NCBI RefSeq assembly: GCF_010015445.1
Contig: NC_053129.1
Coordinates: forward strand, 16,691,249 to 16,755,248
Source: Perca fluviatilis
Taxonomy: Eukaryota; Chordata; Actinopteri; Perciformes; Percidae
Length of the DNA: 64,000 nt
Direction: 5' to 3'
Shown: positions 1 to 13,392 of the stretch, piece after piece
Layout of the letters: every line of letters starts with the position of its first letter
How positions within the stretch are numbered: position 1 is the first letter of the stretch
Made by a program: the position numbers and the translations under genes
The notes under the pieces: model-generated
What the model was told of the DNA's origin: nothing
The model's database searches: none
What the model saw: only the letters and a program-made list of their open reading frames with translations

Positions 1-2572
1 CAGTCGGGCGTGTTATGTGCTCACTCACACGTACTACTTCTTAAAGGCTTCCGATCTACATTCACACACATTTATGACTGATTGTGACACTGAAAAATAT
101 CCTCCATGAGTCATGAGGCTGGGAACTGGAGAAGGAGGGAGGGAGGGAGGGAAGGAGAATAAGACTGAAATCAGTTTAAAGAGGGATCAGTGGAACAGGG
201 TGGAAAAGAGACTAATTGAGCTGAGTGGGGAGAAGTAAAGAGGATAAAAATGGGATGGAGGAGAGCATGATTGAGAGGGAATAAAGTGTCTCCTCATTCA
301 TCTGCATGTGTGTAAATGAAAGAAAAAGATAAGGAGTGATATAGAAACTGAGGTAAGTCCAGAAAGAAGCTCACATGAAGACGCAATAGTTTTTTCCTGT
401 CCCATTCACAACCGCTTTAATACTCAATGCAGAAGAAAACTATGTTTAACAGCAGATTTGCATGAAAACAAAATATCTTCAAACATCTGCATTTCTGTAG
501 CACATCGGCCAGATCTATTGTGGTGTGTCCGGCCTGGCTGCACCCTGTCACCCCTCACATGGGTGTAGTCCAGCTTATACTCATTACCAGAGCATTACAA
601 ATTATCAGGCATACATGAGAGAGAGCTTGTGTTGTGTGTGTATTAATGTCCTTGCCAATTGTAGACATTATTTATCAGTTGGACACCATAAAAGTCCTCT
701 TTTGGTTAAAACTGTTTCCCCTCTCCCTCTGTCTGCCCTATTCAAGTCTCTCAGCTTTGGTTGTTTAATCCATACGGAAAACAATGTGTAAAAAGAACAT
801 GTTGTGGGGGGGGGGGTTAAGTGCCGGACAATTTTGTGGGCCATAGGAATCAATCTTCTCATTTTACTCTTGGCCAAGAACCATGTAAACATATTTCCCA
901 AAATTACTATTATTATTAACATGTTTTGGAATAAACTCTCTAACAACTGTGATATGTAATCAATCTCCTTATGGAAATGATCTTTTCACTTTGCCCCTGC
1001 TCATAGAGGATCGAGTGTAGAAACAGGAATACTAGTGAGGGATTCAGTGTCTTGCTCAAAAACACAGCAGGGCTCTGACTGAGTATGTTTGAATCCAATT
1101 GATCCAAGTTGTTACAATGCCACTTAGCTGTTTTGTAAAATAATTTGAAGGCATTGCAGTTGTGAAAGACTTCTGCTGTATATATCTGCGAGTGAGGAAG
1201 TGATGTGAGCTGGGGGAATTACTGCAGATCAGGCAGAAAGGAGCTGGATTTGTGTTGTGTTCTTGTATTGGACAGGCCCGGCCTTGTTAGAGAATCCACA
1301 AGGGCTCAGTGTTAAAATTTGGCACAACTATCAAACTCCTGATCAACCACAAATCACTCAGAAAACAGGCGAGGAAGCCGACATTAAAAAGCATGCCATT
1401 TTAGGATTAAGTTAAAGAACAACACTGATTTACTCGTTCATTCACCCAAAAGATTAAAGGGTTGGAGATGCTGGCAAATAAGGAGTGTTTTGGATAAAAG
1501 AATGTTCTCCTAGTGAAACTTGACTCTTATAATCCTAAAGTCCAAAAGGGAGTTCTGACTGCATCACTGTGCATGTGCGTGCATGTGTGCAAGTTATTGT
1601 TTGACTTCTTATATCTTACTCAGTGTTAACAAGCGACATCCATCCTCTGCTGCCATCTTTTTTTCTGTTATCAACCTAAAATTCAATAACAACTATGCAA
1701 TTTTGCTGCAACAATTAGTGTATATCTATGCTATTTTTTGTTCATTTATAAATGTGGAAGCAATACAAATAAGCAGCCTATATTCATCCTTTCCATTGCT
1801 CATTTCTGAAGAAGTATGAAGATGACTCTACTATAAATAACATTTTGCTTGACTTTGTTTTAAATAAGAAAAATGTGCATAACAGGCCTATATAAATACT
1901 CGCCAATTCTGTACTGCAGACTCCTCCACAATGTAAACATTTAGCTCTTTCTCACACACACACTGTAAATCTAACATCTCCACCCTCCATAGCATTTGAC
2001 CTACATGTCGACTCCTTCACAAGGTGCTTTACAGAAACATAAAAGTGATAAATGATGTGATGTGTATCTCTTATCTTTCATTTAGATGGCATTTTCCCTA
2101 ATATCTGTGCCATCTATTTTAAAGGTAACTCTTAGAAGAGGTTGCATTTTCCAGATTTTCTGTTGTGTTTGACAGTCTTGTGATACTGCCACGTCACAAA
2201 AGTTGAGCTTTTGCTGCAGTCATTCGGTCAAAGTTGATGCCTTCTCTTAGTCAACCTCTCCCTACTTTTATACTATTTTCATCCCACTTCTTGCTCTTTC
2301 TCTCCTTCCTCTATGACTCAGATCTGGATCTTAGTCCCTCAGGGCAGATATAGAGATCTTTTTTTTCTCCTCGGAATGACCGCAACAAACTTTGACCAGA
2401 ACATTTCACTGGCATCCGCTGCCCAAGACAATAAACATGCTGCGCAGTGTAGTGTCTCCTTGACTTTTCCCATGATGAACCAAACTCCTGTCTCTCTCGC
2501 ATACTCTTACTGGATAATATTTCACCAATAGTTCACTTACTGTGCTGGTATTTCACTGTTGGGTTAAAACAG
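1..2572. other. intergenic, no gene seen
   Basis: AT-rich DNA with no coding frame that resembles a protein and no clear transposon ends. It holds only a short GGGA tract (about 137-155), a poly-G run at 807-816 and scattered A/T-rich stretches. Confidence 0.6.
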
Positions 2573-2902
2573 TGATTCCTAACCCGGGGTACTTGTACAC
2601 AAGGGGGTACTTGTACACCAGGGTACACCAGGGGGTACTTTTGCAGTTTCCAAAGTACATGGAAAGATTGTTATCCCGAATTAGTTGACTTTACTATAAT
2701 TTTGCGTGAAAACCCGTTGCCTTAAACCATTTAAGTTTTTACACAAGTTGAGACTTAACAGGTCAAGTTGTATTAACACAGAGCAGTAAGTTGATGCAGT
2801 AGACAAATCAAGTTTACATTAGTAGTCATTACTAAAAAATCATTAGTAAACATAAATATTTTTTTTCTAGTCACGTTGTCTAAAATAAGCATGTAAAGTT
2901 AA

Positions 2903-3262
2903 ACCTTTAGTGTGTAACTTTTTGATATTAATGAACATCCGTTACATTCGAGCCATTGCCAAATGAGTTGCTACAAAGACTTTCAGCTCCACAAAAATCT
3001 CTCTTATTTCTCAGTATGGCTATGCTGGTGTCGTCCGGCGACTTTCGCGCACAGAAAATTGAGTGAAGATAATTTCCTCTTCTGAAGAGTCCATCATGCT
3101 TTTTTAATCTTCCGTGTCCTCCTTGGCTACTAGCAACTGCATGGAGGAGGGGTGGGGGTGGGGCGCAATCACGGAAGGCTTGCATCATGTGGACGCCCCG
3201 ACAGTTTTGTTGTCATTACTTAGAATTCCTCATGGGGGAGACAGAAACTACACACTATAGGC
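2903..3262 (-). mobile_element. TTAA-type MITE, family C, copy 1 (reverse orientation)
   Basis: The sequence matches the reverse complement of the copies at 14096-14480 and 31016-31375, with shared blocks such as CGTCCGGCGACTTTCGCGC. The TTAA at 2899-2902 survives on one side; the other end (ACACACTATAG) is eroded. The three copies together define the family. Confidence 0.7.
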
Positions 3263-3994
3263 TCAAACATACAAAGAAACACAACAAATATAATACATTG
3301 GGCTACTTGTCACTACTAAAGCAATAATTCGTTGACATAAATATTTTTCATTTTCCTTTATGACAGTATAACTTTAAGTTAACTTTGTTCTAATAAAAAC
3401 AGAAAGGATAACAATACACATACAACATTGTAATTTTCCAATGTATTGTACCGCTGGAGGGTTTCACTCAGGAAAGTTATTAGTTTGTAATATGATAATG
3501 AATGCTTTTCTCGCTGCCCAGACCCCATCAGTCCCCACCCTGGTTTCGGTCATGGTATGACAATAAATGTAGATAAACATTAACACTAAATCAACCATAC
3601 AAAACTAAAATTATATTAACAGAACATTATTAAAACACACTTTAACTAGGACAGAAATCGTTCAGAACATATATTTTTTTTCCCATGAGCCTTTGCATCG
3701 GTTCAGGCAGAACAGTTCAAATGACCCCGCCCCTCCCATACAGAAACTTAACATCCTTAGTTATCTCTACTTGCTAAGATCTGTGCACTGCATACTTAAG
3801 CTGATTATTACAAACAACAAATGTGATTTAGTAATGAATATGGTTTTTAACAAAACATGAAAGAATAACGTTATAATAACGAATAATAATGAATAAAGTT
3901 TAATTACAACTAAATCTGCGTTTACAGTGTAGGAAACAGAACAACCAAATAGGATTTAAAAATGAGTTAGATGTTAAACTAAAAGTAGGCTATT

Positions 3995-4415
3995 TTTTAA
4001 ACACTTGAAATAATAAAGCTAAAATTACTGGATAAAAACTTGAAATCTTAAGCTGAATGTCATGGATAAGCGGTTGAAATATTTAACAAAAAGTAACTGG
4101 TAAATGGTTGAAACATATAGCTAAAAGTAACTATTAAACATTCGAAATAGCTAAAAATAATTTTTAAACAGTTAGAAAAGTTAGATTACAGTAATGGATA
4201 AATGGCTGAATAGTTAAGCTAAAAATGTAACAGATAAATGGTTAAAATTATTAGCTAGAAATAATTGAACAAACAGTTGAAACTAATAAACCATTATGGA
4301 TAAATGGCTGATTCCAAGTAATTTATAAGCAGTTGAAACAGTTAGCTAAATATAATGTCAGAGATAACCATTAAAATAGGCAGCTACAGGTAAAGAATAA
4401 ATGGTTGAAATGTCC
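3995..4415. repeat. degenerate A/T-rich minisatellite
   Basis: Loose tandem copies of a unit of roughly 35-50 bp of the type TGGATAAATGGTTGAAA followed by AGTTAGCTAAAAGTAA. About nine copies are recognisable, strongly diverged. Confidence 0.6.
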
Positions 4416-4528
4416 AGTTTCTGCCACTGTAAGTGTACAAATGCAAAATTGACTAAACAGACCTAATCTATTATATTGAAAAGTTGTGTGACAATATCCA
4501 CTTGTATGTAAGTAATAGCTAAACTTAA

Positions 4529-4924
4529 AGGTCCCATGGCATGTAAATTCACTTTATGAGGTTTTTTAACATTAATATGCGTTACCCAGCCTGCCTATGG
4601 TCCCCCTGTGGCTAGAAATGGTGATAGGTGTAAACCGAGCCCTGAGTATCCTGCTCTGCCTTTGTGAAAATGAAAGCTCAAATGGGCCGATCTGGAATCT
4701 TGCTCCTTATGAGGTCATAAGGAGCAAACCTTGCCCCCCCCTCTCTCCTCAATAGCTACAGACACAGAAATGGCACATCCTAAGGAAAGCTCACTGTGGG
4801 ACTGGCTCTAGTGGCTGTAATTCTGCACCAAGGCTGAATTTCAGGAAAGAGACTTCAGATACAGTATTAGGGGACCACTAAGGTCTATATAAAAGCATCC
4901 AAAGAGCACCATGTCATGGGACCT
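4529..4924 (+). mobile_element. TTAA-type MITE, family A, copy 1
   Basis: Terminal inverted repeats are AGGTCCCATGGCATG on the left and CATGTCATGGGACCT on the right. The element is flanked by TTAA at 4525-4528 and 4925-4928, the target duplication typical of piggyBac-group elements. A related, longer copy in reverse orientation lies at 34059-34586. No coding capacity. Confidence 0.85.
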
Positions 4925-5699
4925 TTAAATAGCATAATCAGTTGCAATGATGCACCACAAATTATAAAGTTATTCAAATAATGAATTAGGAAAACTCTTG
5001 GGACATTCAGAGACCCACTGTTATTTATTTTGATTAATTAAAAAAATAGGTTTAAAAATGACACTGAATAGTTAAAAAAATAAGGCCTGTACCTACACAC
5101 ATATGGACACAAAGGCATTTGCAACATGATATGGGCAATAAAGTCAGGTTGCTGCTTCAGACAAGTGTTCTGCTTGTGCGTTAGCTATCCATGATTAATG
5201 GCTGCTTTTAAAAATGTGACACACCATAATGTGTATAACAGCTAGAAGCCATGCCTCTCAGCCATGCCTCATTGTTTTATTGTACACGCTGACCAGTCGT
5301 GCTGCTAATTAGCCATGGCTAATGGTTGGTAACGTGTAGCACAGAGACACGGTGTCCAGGAGCAGCAGATATTTCTGAGAGATTAGCAGTTAGGGGCCAG
5401 TAAAAGGTGAGCTTAAGACATTCTCTGCATGTTCTCTGTGAAATCGGCCTATTTCTGGCCACGTAAATCATTTACATGTGATTACTTTCACTTCGCTGAG
5501 GCTTGCCAGTCCATCAAATTGCATGTCAGGGGAAAGGGAAATGGTGAGTTCAAGTTATGTGGTCAAGCGTAAAATAGAAGTAAAATCATTGTCTAAAAAT
5601 GTACAGTAGCATTCTCATTAATGTTCAAATGCAAGATCTGGTCTAGGTCTCTATTTTTAGAGTGACCCCAATATAGTCAGTAATTTGAAGCCTGTTTGT

Positions 5700-5876
5700 G
5701 TATACAGTATATGTTTACAATAATTGTGTAATCCTAATTGTCCATATTGTAATTTATGTTAGCCTGTACACAAGACATCTATTGCACGTAAGGACGGATC
5801 CCTACTCTGATCCCTCCTGAGGTTTCTTTAGGGAGTTTTTCCTTATCCAAATTGAGAGTCTAAGGATAGGGTGTGT
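5700..5876 (+). repeat. fragment of a common fish dispersed repeat
   Basis: The stretch with ACAAGACATCTATTGCACG, GACGGATCCCTACTCTGATC and GGGAGTTTTTCCTTATCC matches, from memory, a widely dispersed fish repeat tail. It is cut on the right by the TTAA element at 5881. Exact class unknown. Confidence 0.45.
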
Positions 5877-5880
5877 TTAA

Positions 5881-6332
5881 AGTGCTCATATTATGCTTAT
5901 TTTCAGGTTCTTAATTATATTTAGAGGTTGTACCAGAATAGGTTTATATCGTTTAATTTTCAAAAAACACTATATTTTTTGTTGTAATGCACATTGCTGC
6001 AGCTCCTCTTTTCAACCTGTGTATTGATCTCTCTGTTTTAGCTACCGAGTGAGGCATCACACTTCTGTTCCATCTTTGTTGGGAATTGCACACAGTACCT
6101 AGTTAAGCACTGCTAGCTAGTCAGTTGCAGAGCATGAGGGCTTGCCACGCTAGCAGCTAGGCAAGTATTATAACATATTACAAAGTGATGCACGTTTGTC
6201 ACAGAAGTAAAGGCTGGACTACAATAGAGCTGTTTGGAGCAGTTTGTGAACAGTGTTTTCTGTTGGAGATGGTAAGTTCCTTTGCGGTGGACACAGTAAA
6301 GGGAAAAAGCCAAAAAGCATAATATGAGCACT
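5881..6332 (+). mobile_element. TTAA-type MITE, family B
   Basis: Near-perfect terminal inverted repeats AGTGCTCATATTATGCTT and AAGCATAATATGAGCACT. TTAA lies on both sides (5877-5880 and 6333-6336). Length 452 bp, non-coding; piggyBac-like by its target duplication. Confidence 0.88.
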
Positions 6333-6336
6333 TTAA

Positions 6337-9013
6337 ATGGTTATGCTCAGCTATAAAAATTGGTTTGTCTATATGTGTTTAGCTGTAATTGTATTCACTT
6401 AGTAGATGAAAACTGTCATGTTCAAATTCACAATTTAACACAACTCACATAATGTGTGACCTTGTCACATTATGTCATCATCATGTTGTGATCATACAGT
6501 ATTTTGCCTATACATTAGGGTAATAATCTAAAATCTTAAGTGGATTAGGTGTAATCTTCTTAGTGGGCCATATTTAAGGATTTTCACATACATGGATTGA
6601 TAGCTACTGCCAATTCCGTTCCAGCACCCCATCACTCAAACCTGTGCTAACTTGAAAAGCTCACTGCTGTGTCAGAAGGCCCTCCGCTGCAACACAACAT
6701 CAACTGCTGCCTCACAAGACACAAACTTGCATCACAAGGACCACCACTGCATGAGAGAACAGGACAAAAAGCTGTATCACAGGTCCATCTGCTGTGCTGC
6801 ATCGCCAAGTGAACTATTGCAGCATTCGACACACTGTTACATCACAAGGGGAATTGGCTGCATCACAGAGTAAACTGTTGCATCACAGGAATGGACTCAG
6901 TTTAACCCATGATTAGATCTGTTTCACAGGTGAGTTAACTGGAAACCTAGCATGCAGCACAACTTATGTTGCTAAGGTTACCTGCAGTTTAAGCCCTGAT
7001 ATGAACTGAAAACTAAAAGTATGTTTGATACCTGCCAGCCAAAGAGGAACAAGTAGTAGTTACAGTTATCTTTAGGGGCACTATCATTTGGATGGAAACA
7101 GGTAGGTCCAATTGTCTCCCTGAAGAAGGTACACTTCCTTTGTTATGTGATTTAGGTGGGAGTGAAGACACAGGGAAAGTTTCTATCCAAATTTAATGCA
7201 AATTGTAAATGAATTCCCAGAAAATTGGCAAAAGAGAATGCAAATGAATGCCTGTTTTCATGTGTGATCATTAGAAACTGTCCTCCCTTGTTCAAGCAGC
7301 AACTCAACGCATATTACAGTTATAGTGGTGGCGTCCTGTAGTGGCCGCGGTAATTATGGTGGGAGCAAAGCATGCGTTATAAGAGCGCCAAATTCCATAT
7401 AAGAGGAAGGAAGGTGGTGGATGGGTCAAAGAAACACAGGACTTTCAGACAGGAGACCTAGGTCCTGTTTGAAAATATACAGTAAGTAAATGGCTAATCG
7501 TTTTTTTACTTTATGGAACAAACGGAACTACATTACATTCTGCCTCACGTGCAGTAACTAAACAAATGTACTAATAAACACAATTTCCAAGTAGTTTTTG
7601 TGCCTAAACGTAACCAACTGCAATCGCTTTACAACGTTAACGGCGTGTTTAAAACCATTACCGCTACCTTCTGTGGTTCAGATATATGAACGGAAAACGC
7701 TCCTATGGGTCGTATTAGAGGGTAGGAATAAACAACCTCTATCATCATATGGTTTGGAGGACTTGTTGAAATACTAGCAGTTGGTTCATTTAGATAAACA
7801 GATGCTATTATACATGCCATGATGCAATGAATTGAGCACCAGTCAAACATCAAACAAATGAAAACAATGTGGAAGACATGATGGAAATATAGCTTTTATG
7901 TTTTGTTGTCATCGCTCCAAGGAGGGCTGATGTTGTTGTTTGTCAATGTTGTCTTCTCCCCTCTCGCTATCTCCGCTTTTGGGGCGCTCAGGAGAGTTGT
8001 TTCAAAGAAATACATTCAAGGCAGGGCCTGTTTTTTTCCTCTTTCGCAGAAAAGATAGGTGGTGTAGCCATACCATACTGCAGCGCTGTGGAGATCTGGC
8101 AATGCGAGACCTATCGTTGTTTCAGCAAATGCCCAAAAACATAAATATTAGTTAAGCCCTCTAATGGAAATGGTTTTTATAACTCTCGACGGCGGGAGCA
8201 ATGAAGGAAGTGGATGTGACGTTGTTATAGAGCCACAAAATCGGCAGAGGGAGGCAGTCGATCTGGTTGGATGGGTCAAAAAAATGTTGGAGACCGCTTT
8301 TTGTTTCCTACTGCCAGTAAACATTGGTTTGTTTTACCCATGACCATAACCATTTCCTAACCCTAGACCTGCAATGCAAAACCTTTGTCTTGCATCACTT
8401 TCGGTGCACTCAAGTATTCTCCGGCGATAGGCTTAATCAGCATTGTGTGAACTCGTTTGGAGAGAACTTAAATATAACAGAAATTCAAAATATGTCCAGC
8501 ACTCCAATTCTAACAAGGTGATTATTATTATTATTATTATGCCCTAACCTTATTTAAGTAATTTTAACCCAAACTACACCATCTTTCCCTAACCAAGTTA
8601 TATTTGTGCCAAAACCATAGGGTTTATCCATAGGTAAGATCAGAAAAACATTTTATTTATAGTTTTGGAAATCAGAAAATGCTTATGTGTTGTCATTCTG
8701 AAGGGAATGGCAAACTATGTGTTTAATTTGGAGGATGTGTTGCTTCTACTGTATAAGAAAAGTGCTTTGTCATGACACCCTCGTCATATTGTTGTATTGG
8801 CCCTTTATTGTGAAAGCCTGCTAGATGTGTCCGTCTTGCACAGTGAAACATATCTCCTCTGCGTGGTGATTTCTCCTGTACATACAGCAGGTGGGAGAAA
8901 TATCCAAGAAATACTGCAGATTTGAAAAAAAAAGCATGACTGCTTCTATACTACCTGTTTGCAGGCTTGCCTGTTTGTCTGTCAGGCTCAAGCTCAAGGA
9001 CAGACAGATAAGA

Positions 9014-9015
<2 letters not shown>
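6337..9015. other. intergenic with dispersed repeat pieces, no gene seen
   Basis: Contains CATCACA/TGCATCACAAG low-complexity repeats (6650-6900), a repeat piece at about 7860-8150 whose segment GCAGCGCTGTGGAGATCTGGCAA (8080-8102) belongs to a dispersed fish family, and a (TTA)n run at 8521-8540. Two blocks share GGATGGGTCAAA (7420 and 8270), probably parts of one old element. Confidence 0.45.

Positions 9016-9050
<35 letters not shown>
9016..9050. repeat. (CA)n microsatellite
   Basis: Uninterrupted CA dinucleotides. Confidence 0.95.
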
Positions 9051-9055
<5 letters not shown>

Positions 9056-11227
9056 ACACTCGCACAAGTTTCCAAGACTAAATCAAATATTTATCAAATT
9101 CACGGAAAAGTTGAAAAGGAATGAACCATTGCTTTAAATATAAACACCTGCTGGAGAGTGAAAGTGTGTATAATCCATACAGTATTCATTAAAGTCAATG
9201 TTTTGTATTCAACAGCTCCTCCTCATTTCAACCTGTGGGAGTATACATGTGTATGCTTTACCCTTGTACAGTGAAGTGTACCTTCAAGGCAGGTTTAGTG
9301 ACAACATGCTCCCATTAAGAATGCATGTCAGGTGCTGTGAATGTAATCAACCTATCAACAATCCAGCGAGCCCTAATGGGATTTCACTTCCTGCAGTGTG
9401 TACAGAGACTGTATAAACGATGTTAAATCAAGTGGAGATGAAAGCCAGTAGCCTAATCTTAACCCTTTCTATGCAGGGGAGATAATAAAGAAAAGGTACC
9501 AGTGTAGATTTAGTAAAGCAAGAACCCGTCTTACTTCACCAAGGAGTGGGAGGGATAAACATGAACTCATTGACACGTGGTCATTGCAGCAACACATTAC
9601 CCTTCTCTCGTTCCTCTGCCCACTCTCTCTCCCTCTCATACCTTCCATTCCTCCCACACTCCCCCTCCTCCACTCGCTTGCCCCTAAGTGTATCTCATTT
9701 TAGCATCGACTATCTGTAAGCCAAGAGCCGCTGTCACCAGATCCCCCAGTCCCGCAGAGTTCTTAGGAATGGCATGTGTTCCCAATTGGCAGCTTAACGG
9801 ACGCTGACCACACAACTACAAACCAGGTGCTTTCTGGAGGCCAAAGTGGGTGAGCTACAGGTCTTGCAGTTTATCAACCCCACCATGAAGTAGAACTTCA
9901 GGCTAGGATTCACAGGGAGGCAGTTCCCCAAGGTTTCTGACAGTATGAGAAGGAAATGGTGCATGTAGGAAGCTACTGTATCAAACAGATGCACAGAGGT
10001 TCATCTACACTCTTGTGTCGGACAGGTGTTACTGCTTTGGTTTTTCGGGAACCCACGTATTACTCCTTCCTCTGCACATCGATAATGTCAATGTTGCTTC
10101 TCAGGTTTCAGAAGAAAGCGAAACAGGGAGAGGCAGAAGTTTCGTGGCATTGACGATAGCGTCAACTCTGCCAACTACACCAGCCATTAACAGCCTCTGG
10201 TGCATTTGTTTGATGATTGCATGCAGGTCTAATAACAGATGTTTAAGCGTGTAAAGCATACCCGCTGTGCATTTACGTGTGTGGGCTAAAAGTCGAAAGC
10301 AGGTTTTGTCGTGCCCAGCATAAAAACCAGTCGTGTAGATGCGCACATTTTCATTTACATTTTTTCCCTGGCACATAAGCAAGATTTAAAAAAAAAAGGA
10401 AGAAACACACATAATTTATAGCCTTGTCTCTGTGAGTGTGTGTGCCACAGAATGTCACTGGGAGTGTTAACATTAAGAGGGAATATACAGTAAAAGGTCA
10501 TGGTGAACATGGAGACAAGAGCAGGAACATGAAATTGAATCTTCACCATTTTTTCTTCCTTCTTCCTTTACCCCTAATGATGAACTAAAAATACATCACC
10601 CCAGAGTTTATGTATCCTTCAACACACTTCCTGCAATGACTGATGTTTTATTGGTTTCACTGTTGTTCTTTTGTCCTGTCATTGTCTGCTCGTTTAGCTC
10701 CTTATCGATTTATCGAAAATCAAATAATGTCTCCACCCTACTGGCACTGTTGAGAAATAATTCAATTTCTGCATCCTTCTCTTGCCCTCTGCATTCTTAC
10801 TCTCTTCCACGCTCTCTCCATTACTGTTTTACCTACAATCTTTTATTTTAAAAGATACATTGTGTACTATTTCCACATTAAAATGTCTAAAATCGACTAA
10901 ACTTATGTTGTATATTTTGTTGTGTGGTGTACATTATCCCAAATGTTTCCAACAATGTTCAAACCCAGAGAAATGTATTCAAGGTAATGATGTGTTTCAT
11001 TTGGTCGCCTGTCAATCATCGTTGTGTAAACTGGATGCAGCGTTTTTCTGTTTTCGGGGTTTGTGTGCTTTTCATTTCGTTTCTATATTTGCGGCGCGTT
11101 TGTGTGTTTGGTTGTGTTGTGTATTTGCAGCGCGTTTGCTAAATGTTGCACGTGTTGTCAAATTAATGAAGATGATTTCTTAATTTTCTTGTGTTTTGTC
11201 TATTTGCATGTGTTTTCTTAAGTTGCA
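9051..11227. other. intergenic, no gene seen
   Basis: No frame here resembles a known protein and no transposon ends are visible. Confidence 0.5.
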
Positions 11228-11640
11228 GTGTGTTTGCCCCTGTCGGCCACAGTAGCATTGCACGATCAGGCTCCAGCATATTTAGCTGAACTACTTCCCC
11301 CTTATTCCTCAGGTCGCTCCCTTAGGTACAATATGTTCAATTTACTGTCTGTTCCATGCACCCGGCTTAAGACACTTTGTGATCGAGCTTTTGAGTCCTT
11401 TTTTGAGCACTTAAAACTTTGGAATGCTCTTCCTCCTCCCTTATGGTCTGCTGTTTGACTTAAAAAAAAATCAGATAAAGACCTACCATTCTGGGCAGGC
11501 ATTTGGTTGACCTGTCTGCAGTTTATGTATTATTATGTATTTTTGTATGTGTGATGGTGTGTTTAATATGTACTAGCAGGCAATTGGTCGTCTACCATGT
11601 TAAAAATATATATAATTACCCTGTGCACATACAAATAAAG
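11228..11640 (+). pseudogene. L2-type LINE relic, C-terminal end of the reverse transcriptase ORF
   Basis: The translation at 11228-11458 contains DQAPAYLAELLPPY, then CTRLKTLCDRAFESF and LWNALPPPL, the typical C-terminal tail of fish L2-group ORF2 proteins. Only this tail remains, so it cannot be active. The matching 3' terminus of an L2 element is found at 13309-13392, which suggests one element split by later insertions. Confidence 0.75.
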
Positions 11641-12379
11641 ATCAGTATATGCATCATAAAGGGCCTCTGATAAAATATAGACAGTTGACAATTCAAAAGA
11701 GGTAGCTATTTAATCAACTTACCTCAGAAGTTACTTGACGGCCAGCAATGGAAATGAATGATGTCCAACACCGTAGAATGGATTGTTTGGAACTATGCGA
11801 GGCTGCATACTCCGGAAGTAGGCGGCAAAAAGCGTACAACGGAGTCCAATGGGAGTTTTGCCGCTCTGTCTTTCTCTATCACTCTGGTTCCAATGTAGGG
11901 GAACCGAAGCGGGAAAAGTTACATAATGTTGCTTTAAGACGATCAGCTCCACAAAACTCTCTCTGTATTTATCAGTACTAGTGCAGTGCCCGTTGAAAAT
12001 ATGCCTGTTTGGAACGGGCGATTACTTGGCCTGTGGTATTGCTGCTTGTAGAATTCTTCAAAACCAAATTGTACCCCAAAATTACTTACAGAAGGACCCC
12101 AAACCACTTAATATGCAACTCCCCTGTATAGCCTACTACTGACTTACAGTGTAGGCTACTTCTACATTAGAGGAAGACGTACCATTATATTTACCTGACT
12201 GCAGATTCAGAATGTAATGACAAAAATATCACAATGAAAATGTGGAGTAATCAGACATTAGCCTCATATACTCATGGCAGTGCGCTACCCAACTGGCCCG
12301 TTATGAGAGCTAATCAGCACCTATCTGCATTAATCAACCACCAGAACCGGACGATGGGGGTGTGCGAGCGCGCAGAGAT

Positions 12380-12429
<50 letters not shown>

Positions 12430-13308
12430 TGTCTTGTGTTGTATGATCATTAACACATTTAACACTTAAGCAGAGGTGTTCATTTCCATACAGGTTTAGT
12501 GGCTTGACGGTTAACGGTGAAGTAGGAGATTTGATTCGCGGGGGTATTTTGGCAATGGTAATGTTATTAGTGTTGTAAGTTAGCAGTAGACTTAATTAAC
12601 CCAACCCAGGGTGAGTCTGATGAAAACTGATGTGTCTGCCCGGTTCAACTCTGAGATTTTCTCGCATTGCACAGTGCTCTGAAGGAATAATCTCCAAGAT
12701 TAGGCTACGTGATGTTTTGCCAGCTCACGGCAATTTAATACAATAGCAGGAAAAGAGTCCCCCCGCTGTTCTAAAGCGTTCTGCATATGGCGCCTGCGTG
12801 TGATGGGCAGGTTACCTTCCCCCCCAACACGGACACACATATACACAGATACGTCTAGTTTTATAAGATAGTTAGCCAGCCTATAAGTGGCATCACGCTC
12901 TGTCTGCACTTGTTGTCTGTAGCTTGTTGTGCTTTGCATGTGTGGAATTCTGAAACGTCCTTAAATTCGGGAATTGTCGTTTGTTTATTCAAAGACAGTC
13001 CAAAGTAGTGCAACTTTGCACATTTTTGTGGGTCTGAGGTGTATGTCACATTTTAGCTGCCAAAGCTCCGCTGCTCTCTGGTCCTCAGTGTGAGAGGGGG
13101 AGTGGCCAGTGGCTTGAGCGGCAAAAGCCACTGTGTGCTTCTTTTACCTATATATTTAACGATATATTTTGTATTTCTAATCCAAACAACGTCAAGAGCA
13201 AGACACCTGTCAAGTTTGAAATCCATCGGACTAACGGTTCGAGAGATATGCGCATAACACACATACAGACAGACAGACAGACAGTTCCTGCAATTTATAG
13301 ATAGATTA
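11641..13308. mobile_element. composite insertion between the two halves of the L2 relic
   Basis: Begins with unclassified A/T-rich DNA and a short fragment similar to MITE family C (11935-11977). It then continues with AGTGCAGTGCCCGTTGAAAA at 11980 and ends in a CAGACAGACAGACAGACAG tract (13265-13284). It also carries a (GA)n run. The start and end motifs look like a known type of fish dispersed repeat, but I cannot name its class. Confidence 0.35.
12379..12426. repeat. (GA)n microsatellite
   Basis: Nearly pure GA repeat with two CAGA interruptions. Confidence 0.9.
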
Positions 13309-13392
13309 TGTTCTCTTGTACGTTTTTTGTCATTGTAAAGCACTTTGTGATTTTATCTGTGAAAGGGGCTTTATAAATAAATTCTACTTACC
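13309..13392 (+). repeat. L2 LINE 3' terminus
   Basis: GTAAAGCACTTTGTGATTTT followed by GAAAGGGGCTTTATAAATAA and a short TTACC repeat is the classic L2 3' end. It is probably the tail of the relic at 11228. Confidence 0.7.

Larger units (their letters stand above)
2573..4440. mobile_element. old hAT-like non-autonomous element with internal minisatellite (tentative)
   Basis: The left part, CAGTGATTCCTAACCCGGGG at 2573, resembles the common hAT end CAGTGGTTCCCAACC and is followed by short GGGGTACTTGTACAC repeats. The right part is a degenerate tandem repeat (about 3995-4415) and ends near GCCACTG at 4430. No clear 8-bp target duplication is seen, so the borders are uncertain. A TTAA element (2903-3262) is inserted inside. 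Confidence 0.35.

Noticed and set aside
10782..11183. 133-aa plus-strand frame as a gene
   Set aside because: Low-complexity, Leu/Phe/Cys-rich translation with no homology, close to a LINE relic; no start context or splice evidence.
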